Assembly: GCA_016200765.1 (NCBI GenBank)
Contig: JACQEC010000359.1
Coordinates: 1 to 5,519, forward strand
DNA from: Chloroflexota bacterium
GTDB taxonomy: Bacteria > Chloroflexota > Anaerolineae > JACRMK01
Direction: 5' to 3'
DNA: 5,519 bases
The notes under the pieces are model-generated. The model searched no databases and was not told where the DNA came from. It saw nothing but the letters and a program-made list of their open reading frames with translations. Below are positions 1 to 4,766 of the stretch, piece after piece. A program made the translations under genes and the position numbers. How positions within the stretch are numbered: position 1 is the stretch's first letter; each line of letters opens with the position of its first letter.

Positions 1-519
1 AACCCGTCGCGCTATCGCATCCAACTGGGCTTGTTAGGCACCGCTTACGCGAACGCCATCGGCCTCGACCCGGCCGCGACCCGCTCGGTCCAGCCGCTGT
101 CTGCTGCCAAGACGCCCACACCCGCGCCGCGCGCGCCGCAAAATACCCCCCAGCCGGTGGTGCGCAGTGCGCCAACCGCCACGCCCAGCCCCACGCCCGC
201 GCCGGTTCCCCTCTGCGCGGCTAGTGTCGGCAACCGCGTCACCGGCATCCGCGGCACCCAGACGATCAACGCGCGCGTCAGCGACAAAACAACCGGCCGC
301 GGCTTGCCCGATGTGGCGGTCATGCTCACCGTGCATTTCCCGGAGGGCAATCAGACGTTCAATGGCAGAACCAACGCCGACGGCGCGGCGGTGATCGCGT
401 TTGATCTGGGAGTCCTCCAGCCCGGCGTGATTATCGTGGTGGAAGCCGGCTTCGAGTCGGACAGCCAGTCCGTCTGCGATCCGGTCAACACCTACTTTAT
501 GGCGTGGAACAGCAGTTAG
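1..519 (+). CDS. C-terminal part of a secreted protein with Pro-rich linker and Ig-like domain (5' partial)
   Basis: The reading frame is open from base 1 and ends with TAG at 517-519, so 172 residues of a longer protein are visible; the TTG at base 31 is probably internal. Residues 1-28 are the end of an upstream domain I do not recognise (it contains YRIQLGLLGTAYANAIGL). Residues about 29-71 form a linker rich in Pro, Thr and Ala, typical of extracytoplasmic proteins. Residues about 72-172 look like one Ig-like beta-sandwich of the Big_1 or carboxypeptidase-regulatory type: a T-G-x-G-L-P-D-V turn, then G-R-T-N-A-D-G-A-A, then L-Q-P-G. Two cysteines, C72 and C159, bracket this domain and could form a disulfide, which would fit export. 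The role is unknown; it could bind a surface or space a catalytic domain. The Ig-like fold is inferred from its pattern, and the substrate is not known. Confidence 0.7.
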   Translation, partial: NPSRYRIQLGLLGTAYANAIGLDPAATRSVQPLSAAKTPTPAPRAPQNTPQPVVRSAPTATPSPTPAPVPLCAASVGNRVTGIRGTQTINARVSDKTTGRGLPDVAVMLTVHFPEGNQTFNGRTNADGAAVIAFDLGVLQPGVIIVVEAGFESDSQSVCDPVNTYFMAWNSS

Positions 520-523
520 CGCG

Positions 524-715
524 TCATTCCAAATCTATAATCCACACGCACAGCCCGGCCAGCACAATCGTCGCAATCACCAGCGCACTGCGCTGGCTGA
601 ACTCCAGCGGCACATCCTTGGAGGCGATTAACAGCAGGATCACCATGCCCGCCGCCAGCAAGATCCACGACCACAGACGCGGGCGCGCCTCCATCATGGT
701 TCTCCACTTCTGCAT
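524..715 (-). CDS. Small two-helix membrane protein, function unknown
   Basis: This is a 63-residue protein with two hydrophobic segments, about residues 14-31 and 43-60, separated by a short polar turn (SKDVPLEFSQR). It ends in the acidic tail DLE. The ATG at 713-715 has a strong Shine-Dalgarno AAGGAG at 721-726, spaced 5 nt. A second possible start lies at the ATG ending at 697 (Met7/Met8), also preceded by GGAG, so the N-terminus could be six residues shorter. The gene follows coaE on the same strand after 81 bp containing a hairpin repeat, and ends 4 bp from the end of the convergent plus-strand gene. I do not recognise the family. The good ribosome site and clean hairpin topology argue for a real gene. 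A helical hairpin in the cytoplasmic membrane is inferred. Confidence 0.68.
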   Translation of the reverse strand: MQKWRTMMEARPRLWSWILLAAGMVILLLIASKDVPLEFSQRSALVIATIVLAGLCVWIIDLE

Positions 716-720
716 ACTCT

Positions 721-726
721 CTCCTT
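721..726 (-). promoter_or_regulatory. Shine-Dalgarno site of the small membrane protein
   Basis: The minus strand reads AAGGAG, then AGAGT, then ATG. This is the strongest ribosome binding site in the window and decides the start at 715. Confidence 0.7.
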
Positions 727-755
727 AACCGGCCTTTCGTTTCGTCGGGCGGCGC

Positions 756-780
756 GCATGGTTCGACAGGCTCACCATGC
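756..780. repeat. Short hairpin repeat with TTCGACAGGCTCA core
   Basis: A 7-bp perfect inverted repeat, GCATGGT (756-762) and ACCATGC (774-780), encloses an 11-nt loop that continues the core TTCGACAGGCTCA (762-774). It lies in the gap between coaE and the small membrane protein. Its core TTCGACAGGC recurs on the opposite strand near 5143-5152 inside the phosphotransferase gene. I recall this core as a widespread dispersed repeat in Chloroflexota and other environmental genomes. It may affect mRNA ends or stability, but it lacks a T tract and is not a convincing intrinsic terminator. Confidence 0.6.
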
Positions 781-796
781 ACTCGTTTATGCGGCA

Positions 797-1408
797 TCAG
801 ACCGAGGTTGTCTGCGACGACAGCGCCGCCTGCACCCGCGCCCATTCAGCGGTCACCTTCTGTTTCAACTCGTCCAGCGAGCCGGTGTTCTCAATCACCA
901 CGCCGGCAGCCTTGACCTTCTCGGCCTGCGGCGGCTGTGCGTTGATCCGCATCCGCGCCTCGGCATCGCCCATGCCGCGCGTCTGCTTCAGGCGCGCGCG
1001 CTGAACCGGCTCCGGGCTGGTCACGACCCAGACCTCGTTGCAGAGCGCGGTCAGCCCGGCCTCAATCAACTTGATGGCCTCAATGACCAGCACCGGCTTC
1101 TCGTTGGCCTGTAGCCGCTCGACGATGCGTTCTTCGACCACCGGATGCACGACCTGCTCAAGCTGGCGCAGGCGCGCGGCGTCCCTAAAGACCACCTCAC
1201 CCAGCCGCTTGCGGTCAATCGCGCCGTCCGGCTTGACGATGTCCTTGCCGAACGCGCCGATGACCTTGAGATAGGCCGGGCCGCCCGGCTCCATCACTTC
1301 GTGCGCCACGCGGTCGGCATCTATCGTCTCCGCGCCCAACTCGGCCAGCAACTTCATCACGGTAGATTTGCCGGTGCCGATGTTTCCGGTCAGTCCGATG
1401 ATGAACAC
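797..1408 (-). CDS. coaE: Dephospho-CoA kinase
   Basis: CoaE catalyses the last step of coenzyme A synthesis in the cytoplasm, phosphorylating the ribose 3'-hydroxyl of dephospho-CoA with ATP. The 203-residue product has the usual family length. A P-loop GNIGTGKST lies at residues 8-16. The CoA-site motif DADRVAHEV starts near residue 30, with the conserved Asp at 32. The core has VIEAIKLIEAGL in place of the more common D-x-P-L-L-F-E stretch. The lid region contains RLKQTRGMGDAEARMRINAQ, followed by the adenine-site end VVIENTGS. The start is GTG at 1406-1408, since MFIIGLTGNIGTGKS begins exactly as the family does. There is no Shine-Dalgarno sequence in front of it; an extended -10 box ends 6 nt upstream, suggesting a leaderless transcript. 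It follows the broken azlD and precedes a small membrane protein. Identity is very secure. Confidence 0.96.
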   Translation of the reverse strand: MFIIGLTGNIGTGKSTVMKLLAELGAETIDADRVAHEVMEPGGPAYLKVIGAFGKDIVKPDGAIDRKRLGEVVFRDAARLRQLEQVVHPVVEERIVERLQANEKPVLVIEAIKLIEAGLTALCNEVWVVTSPEPVQRARLKQTRGMGDAEARMRINAQPPQAEKVKAAGVVIENTGSLDELKQKVTAEWARVQAALSSQTTSV

Positions 1409-1443
1409 AGCGAGATTATAACATAGTTGAGAGCAGATTTCAG
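1409..1443 (-). promoter_or_regulatory. Predicted extended -10 promoter of coaE (leaderless)
   Basis: Read on the minus strand, CTGAAA (1443-1438) matches the -35 consensus TTGACA at 4 of 6 positions. After a 17-nt spacer comes a perfect TATAAT (1420-1415), preceded by TGT, which makes a TGn extended -10. Six nucleotides (CTCGCT) separate TATAAT from the GTG start codon, so the expected transcription start falls on or next to the first base of the codon. The site is A/T-rich against a GC-rich background. It starts 1 nt past the azlD stop codon, so it occupies the whole gap between azlD and coaE. This is a prediction from pattern only. Confidence 0.62.
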
Positions 1444-1444
1444 T

Positions 1445-1763
1445 TTACCGGAACAGCGCCTGCAGCAGCCATAACCCGCCCATACCGGCCGCGATAGTCA
1501 ACAGCACATTGCGCGTGCGCCATGCGACAATGACGGCCAGCGCCCCGGCCAGCAGGCGGGTGTTCTCAACCGAGAGGTTCAGCGTTCCGCCATGCGTAAA
1601 CAATTCGGGCAGGACGATGGCCGAAAAGGTTGAAGGCGGCACAAAGCGCAAGGCGCTCCGCAAGATGGGCGGTATCTCGCGCTCTCCCAGCAGGAGCACA
1701 AACGAGAGGCGCAGGGCAAGGGTGATCGCGCCCGGTCGCTGAAGCAGTCAGCAGAGGCCACAA
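1445..1763 (-). pseudogene. azlD: AzlD-family membrane protein, broken by an apparent 1-nt frameshift
   Basis: AzlD proteins are about 100-residue membrane subunits that work with AzlC, a branched-chain amino acid exporter of the AzlC/LIV-E family. The part from 1699 down to 1445 reads in one frame and has the hallmarks REIPPILRSALRFVPP, SAIVLPEL, LLAGALAVIVAWRTRN and GGLWLLQ. In that frame a stop lies at 1748-1750. The expected N-terminus lies in another frame: TTG at 1763-1761 gives MWPLLTASATG. Removing one C near 1730 joins this to AITLALRLSF and gives a continuous protein of about 105 residues, the normal family length. The break is therefore either a real inactivating insertion or a sequencing error in a GC run. 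The TTG has no clear Shine-Dalgarno and sits 21 nt after the holA stop. No azlC is visible in the window. Family assignment is good; functionality is doubtful. Confidence 0.75.
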
Positions 1764-1784
1764 CTACAGAGGACACCCGCGAGG

Positions 1785-2855
1785 TCAGCGGTGGGGCGGG
1801 CGCTCCCCCCTCTCCCAAGTATGGGAGAGGGGCTGGGGGTGAGGCGCGCGCGGGGTAGAGGCAATCTCGGCAATCAGTGTGTCCAGCGCAAGCACCGGCT
1901 CGGCCTGTCCCGTCTTGATGCTCCGGTCAACCTCCAACAGCCGCCGGTAAATAGCCTCCAGTTGGGCCATGCTGAACAGGCGCGCCTGCCCCATGATCTT
2001 ATCCACGACAAACTGCTTGCCGCCCAGCGCGCGCATCATCTCGCCAACCGGCGCCCGCCGCTCGTTGAGGTCTTTGGCTTGAAGGATCAGGCGAAACTGG
2101 CGCGTGACCATAAACAGCAGGCGGAGCGGCGGCTCACCTTCGGCCAACAGCGCATGACACTGCTCCAGCGCCCGGCGGCCATTGTGCTGGCCGAGCGCGT
2201 CCACCATCGCGAATACATTCGCACTGCGCGCCCCATGCACCAATTTCTGCACATCGGCCGCGGTCACAGCCCGCCCGCCCGCATAGGTGATGAGCTTCTC
2301 GATCTCCTGCTCCAACAGCCGCAGATCATTTTCCGACGCGGCCACGAGCGCCTCCAGCCCGTCGTTGGCGAACGCGCCGCCCTTCAACTTGACGCGCTGT
2401 TTGATCCAGTTGCGCAGTTCACCCTCGCCGAGCGCGCCAAACACCCTCACGGTCGCCATCGCTTTGCGCTCCGCCGCCGCGCGCAACAGCGGGTGCTTGT
2501 CGGCGATGAGGCGATCCTCCTCAAAGACCAGCCACGTCGCAGGCGAGAGGCGGGGCAGGTAATCTATCAGTCCCTTCAGCAATTCCGCGTCGTCCTTGTT
2601 CGCGCCCTTGCCGCCCCGGCCTTCCAGCCGGGCGAGCAGGCCATCCACAATCACCAGCCGCCGCTCGCCCATAAACGGCAGTGCGCCCGCCGCGGCGATG
2701 AGTTCGCTCAACGACACACTGCGCCCGTCCAGCTCGGTGGTGTTCATCGCCACGGCCGAAGGGTCGCCGAGTTGGGCGCGCAGTTCTTTGACCGCCTCGG
2801 CGCGCCGAAACTCCTCGGGGCCATGGAAGATATAGAGATGCCCGCTTGCGCTCAT
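1785..2855 (-). CDS. holA: DNA polymerase III delta subunit (clamp loader)
   Basis: The delta subunit opens the beta sliding clamp as part of the cytoplasmic clamp-loader complex in chromosome replication. The product is 356 residues. The N-terminal AAA+-like domain begins SGHLYIFHGPEEFRR, lacking a proper Walker A as expected for delta, and continues with GERRLVIVDGL (63-73) and TWLVFEEDRL (107-116). The hinge domain carries LEQEIEKLITYAGG (181-194) followed by VTAADVQKLV, highly typical of HolA. The C-terminal collar domain follows (about 213-332) and ends ALDTLIAEIA. The last 24 residues are unrelated to the family and are partly read from a dispersed hairpin repeat. The ATG at 2855 overlaps the stop of the DUF6391 gene as ATGA, with AGGA 5-6 nt upstream. 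The frame is open further upstream, but that part is a shadow of the preceding gene. Confidence 0.94.
   Translation of the reverse strand: MSASGHLYIFHGPEEFRRAEAVKELRAQLGDPSAVAMNTTELDGRSVSLSELIAAAGALPFMGERRLVIVDGLLARLEGRGGKGANKDDAELLKGLIDYLPRLSPATWLVFEEDRLIADKHPLLRAAAERKAMATVRVFGALGEGELRNWIKQRVKLKGGAFANDGLEALVAASENDLRLLEQEIEKLITYAGGRAVTAADVQKLVHGARSANVFAMVDALGQHNGRRALEQCHALLAEGEPPLRLLFMVTRQFRLILQAKDLNERRAPVGEMMRALGGKQFVVDKIMGQARLFSMAQLEAIYRRLLEVDRSIKTGQAEPVLALDTLIAEIASTPRAPHPQPLSHTWERGERPPHR
1801..1845. repeat. CCCCTCTCCC hairpin repeat forming the 3' end of holA
   Basis: A perfect 11-bp stem, CCCCTCTCCCA (1807-1817) with TGGGAGAGGGG (1822-1832), closes a 4-nt loop and is flanked by GGCTGGGGGTGAGG. 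On the holA strand it encodes PHPQPLSHTWERGE, the translation I recall for a dispersed repeat common in many environmental bacterial genomes. It lies beyond the natural end of HolA and before the azlD remnant. A strong hairpin at the end of an operon could trim or stabilise the mRNA; no T tract follows on either strand, so simple intrinsic termination is unlikely. Confidence 0.7.
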
Positions 2856-3346
2856 CCGATCCTGACCTGATGCCGCGTCAACCCACCGCGCTTCTCCCGC
2901 GCCACGCCCAAAACCTGCGCGCCGCCGACGTGCGGTGAGGTGGTGATGTGCTCCTGCACGCTGAACCCCAACGGCATAGCCAGCATCAGAGCCAGCGTGG
3001 ACGCGACCATAATGCGCGGCAGTTTGCCGCTCATCTTTCCCCCGCCCATGCCGGCAATCCACGCCGCGATGCCGGCCGCCATTCCGGCGGTGGCAAAATT
3101 GGTGCCGCAGTTGGGGTGAATCACCAGATGGCTGTCGCCGGAGCGCAAGCGGCGCAGGGCCTCGCCCGCCGCCCACTCAACCTGCTCCGTGGCGACCTCG
3201 CCATACAGGTTAAAGCCGTCCAGCGTGGCATGCCCGACCAGCGCCGCGGGTCTGAACTGCGCTGTGAGGATGTGGATCGTCGCGTGCTCTATCCCATGAT
3301 TGCGGCGCACGGTTGAGACAACCGGCAAGGTGTCGAGAATGTTCAT
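2852..3346 (-). CDS. DUF6391-like membrane-associated protein
   Basis: The 164-residue protein matches my recollection of the DUF6391 family, whose function is not established. The N-terminal half is soluble-looking and carries RRNHGIEHATIHIL (residues 14-27), with His17, Glu20, His21 and His25. A second His-rich motif, HLVIHPNCGTN, occupies residues 73-83. Between them is LDGFNLYGEVATEQVEWAAGEALRRL. Two hydrophobic segments follow, about 84-98 and 112-128, so the protein is probably membrane-bound. The HxxEH pattern and the later His and Cys suggest a metal site, but this is inference. The ATG at 3346 has GGAG 5 nt upstream and overlaps the cupin stop as ATGA; its own stop overlaps the holA start in the same way. 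Translational coupling to holA is likely; whether that reflects shared function is unknown. Confidence 0.78.
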   Translation of the reverse strand: MNILDTLPVVSTVRRNHGIEHATIHILTAQFRPAALVGHATLDGFNLYGEVATEQVEWAAGEALRRLRSGDSHLVIHPNCGTNFATAGMAAGIAAWIAGMGGGKMSGKLPRIMVASTLALMLAMPLGFSVQEHITTSPHVGGAQVLGVAREKRGGLTRHQVRIG

Positions 3347-3753
3347 GCTTTCTCCGTTCCCGTGGTGGGATAGGGCACGACGATGGTCTTGGGGCCGGGG
3401 CAGTTGCGCGTGACCAGCACATGCAGTTCCTCGACCTCGCTAAGGTTCTCCTCGGTATGGATCGCGTGCGCTGGAATATACACAAAGTCGCCTTCAGCCG
3501 CCGTGACCACCTGCTCCAGCCGGTCGCCAAAGCGATAGAGCGCCCGGCCCTTCAAGATATAGATGGCCGTTTCGCATTCGGCGTGATGGTGCGAGTCGGT
3601 TTTGCCGCCGGGCACGGTGATGACGATGGCCGAGTAGATGTTCTGACTGCCGGTGGCATCGCGCGAGATGCCGATGTCGCGCTCCATATCGCGGTTCGCG
3701 CCCGCCGAATGCCGGCGGTTGGCTTTAGCGTTGACGACAACTTGTGACGACAT
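3343..3753 (-). CDS. Small single-domain cupin
   Basis: This is a 136-residue cupin with both conserved motifs. Motif 1 is G49-GKTDS-HHH-AEC-E61 with G69 after it. Motif 2 is GDFVYIPAHAIHTEEN (88-103), in which the usual Gly after the Pro is His96. Predicted metal ligands are His55, His57, Glu61 and His99, so a mononuclear metal site is intact. The single domain could be an isomerase, a dioxygenase or a small-molecule sensor; the sequence does not decide. The start is ATG at 3751-3753, with AAAGG 8 nt upstream. The frame stays open further upstream, but there it runs into an inverted repeat that translates to low-complexity YSLLP-like peptide, so I reject longer starts. The stop overlaps the start of the DUF6391 gene as ATGA, making this the first gene of the coupled trio. 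Confidence 0.88.
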   Translation of the reverse strand: MSSQVVVNAKANRRHSAGANRDMERDIGISRDATGSQNIYSAIVITVPGGKTDSHHHAECETAIYILKGRALYRFGDRLEQVVTAAEGDFVYIPAHAIHTEENLSEVEELHVLVTRNCPGPKTIVVPYPTTGTEKA

Positions 3754-3770
3754 GACACAACCTTTCATCC

Positions 3771-3887
3771 GGTAGGGGCGAAGCGGGAGTAGGGAGTAAG
3801 AAGTAGGGAGTAGGGCTATTTCTCGGCGTCCGGACGCCGTCGTTGCCACCCTTTACTCCTTACTCCCTACTTCTTACTTCCTACTCC
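3771..3887. repeat. Large inverted repeat element upstream of the cupin
   Basis: Two 30-nt arms, 3786-3815 and 3858-3887, are inverted copies matching at 28 of 30 positions. They are built from iterations of GGAGTAGGGAGTA-like units. The 42-nt centre holds a perfect 16-nt palindrome, CGGCGTCCGGACGCCG (3824-3839). GTAGGGGCG (3772-3780) sits at the left edge and is shared with the repeat at 4517. The element fills most of the 134-nt gap between the lectin-like gene and the cupin, and its right edge touches the TAA stop of the former. It could fold into a long hairpin in the transcript. It encodes no protein and resembles dispersed elements I recall as YSLLPTPYSLLP-type repeats. Confidence 0.75.
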
Positions 3888-4718
3888 TTAACGGGCGGGG
3901 AGCGGGGTCGGACCGGTCGGCAGGGAGAGCAGGCGGTTTATCTGCGACACCCGCACGTTGTCAAACGCCACCTTCGCGTTCGGGTCGGGCGGCTGGTTAT
4001 TGATCATCAGCCCCAGCGCGCCGCGGGCGAAGGCGCTGTCGCTGACCGTGTTCAGCCACTCGCCGTTTACGTACACGGCCATCTGACTGCCCTGCGCGAT
4101 GACCTTCAAATGGTTCACCTCTCCGCCGCGCTTGATCGCGCTGGCCGGGCTAGCGGTGATCAGGTTGGTGAACCTTTTGTTGTGCCGGCGGAAAACGCTG
4201 TACTTGCCGTCGTGCCTGACGGTGAAGCCATAGAAGTCCTCGCCGTCGAGGCTGATGCGGAACACGATGCCGTATTCGAGAGTCGCCGGCCCCGCCACCG
4301 CGCGCGCATCCGCCTCGATCACACAGTCGGCATAGTCCAGCGGGTAATAGACCCAGTGCGCGAGGTTGTCGCGGCTCGCCATCGTGTATTCGCCGTCAAC
4401 GCACTTCAGCGAGCGCCGCTCGCTTTCAACCTCCTTCAAGGCACAACCCGCGGAGAACGTGTCGTACAGGACCGTTGCGGTGTCTGGAGCGACGGTGGGC
4501 GCGACGGTGCTGGCCTGTAGGGGCGGGTCTTGCACCCGCCCTTCTTGCACCCGCCCTGTGGGTTCGGGCGCCGTTGCCGCGCGGTTCGCGGCGGGCGCGC
4601 CGCTCGCGGCAAACAGCCGTCCCCAGTTATGAAGGGGGAAGAGCAGGCCGCTCACGACGCCGACCGTCAAGGCGGCCAGAACGGCTAACAGCAAAACCCC
4701 GGTTGAGCGCTTTCTCAT
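3888..4718 (-). CDS. Membrane-anchored protein with concanavalin A-like (lectin/glucanase-type) domain
   Basis: The 276-residue protein starts MRKRSTG followed by a hydrophobic segment at about 8-27, an N-terminal anchor or signal peptide with no clear cleavage site. Residues about 38-80 form an Ala/Pro/Thr-rich linker; inside it TGRVQEGRVQDPPLQ (54-68) is read from a dispersed DNA repeat. Residues about 83-262 look like a jelly-roll domain of the LamG or 3-keto-disaccharide hydrolase (DUF1080-like) type: YDTFSAG at the start, EYGIVFRI, DFYGFTVRHDGKYSVFR, NHLKVIAQGSQMAVYVNGEW, GALGLMINN, and the end strand VAFDNVRV. C92 and C106 may pair outside the membrane. Such domains usually bind carbohydrate; catalysis cannot be claimed. 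The start codon has only a weak ribosome site (GAG). The gene follows the phosphotransferase after 48 bp. Confidence 0.8.
   Translation of the reverse strand: MRKRSTGVLLLAVLAALTVGVVSGLLFPLHNWGRLFAASGAPAANRAATAPEPTGRVQEGRVQDPPLQASTVAPTVAPDTATVLYDTFSAGCALKEVESERRSLKCVDGEYTMASRDNLAHWVYYPLDYADCVIEADARAVAGPATLEYGIVFRISLDGEDFYGFTVRHDGKYSVFRRHNKRFTNLITASPASAIKRGGEVNHLKVIAQGSQMAVYVNGEWLNTVSDSAFARGALGLMINNQPPDPNAKVAFDNVRVSQINRLLSLPTGPTPLPAR
4517..4557. repeat. GTAGGGGCGGGT/ACCCGCCC element inside a coding region
   Basis: GGGCGGGT (4521-4528) pairs with ACCCGCCC (4534-4541) across a 5-nt loop. The 14-mer CTTGCACCCGCCCT at 4529-4542 is repeated exactly at 4544-4557, a period of 15 nt, so the reading frame is kept and the peptide shows GRVQE-GRVQD. 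I recall this as a dispersed repeat of environmental genomes. It lies in the flexible linker of the lectin-like protein, where an insertion would be tolerated. Confidence 0.7.
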
Positions 4719-4766
4719 GGCCGACTCAAACTGCCTGTGTTATCCGGTTGTGCCCGTCTATACAAC

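Noticed and set aside
516..845. Minus-strand frame of 109 codons spanning the coaE end and the small membrane gene
   Set aside because: It reads through the hairpin repeat (HGEPVEP peptide) and overlaps two better supported genes in other frames.
758..1114. Plus-strand open frame antisense to coaE
   Set aside because: It begins inside the hairpin repeat and the rest is a shadow of coaE.
1807..1832. Intrinsic terminator after holA
   Set aside because: The stem is strong, but no T tract follows on either strand and the holA frame continues through it.
1791..2870. Long plus-strand open frame of 359 codons
   Set aside because: It is antisense to holA, has Arg/Gln/His-rich composition with no recognisable domain, and results from GC-rich codon use on the opposite strand.
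2856..3176. Upstream extension of the holA frame
   Set aside because: It lies wholly within the DUF6391 gene in another frame; HolA similarity begins at the ATG at 2855, which forms an ATGA overlap.
3754..3849. Upstream extension of the cupin frame
   Set aside because: It translates the inverted repeat into low-complexity sequence and has no ribosome site; AAAGG supports the ATG at 3753.
4529..4557. Possible CRISPR-like direct repeats
   Set aside because: There are only two 14-nt units with a 15-nt period and no spacers, so it is a tandem duplication inside a dispersed repeat.
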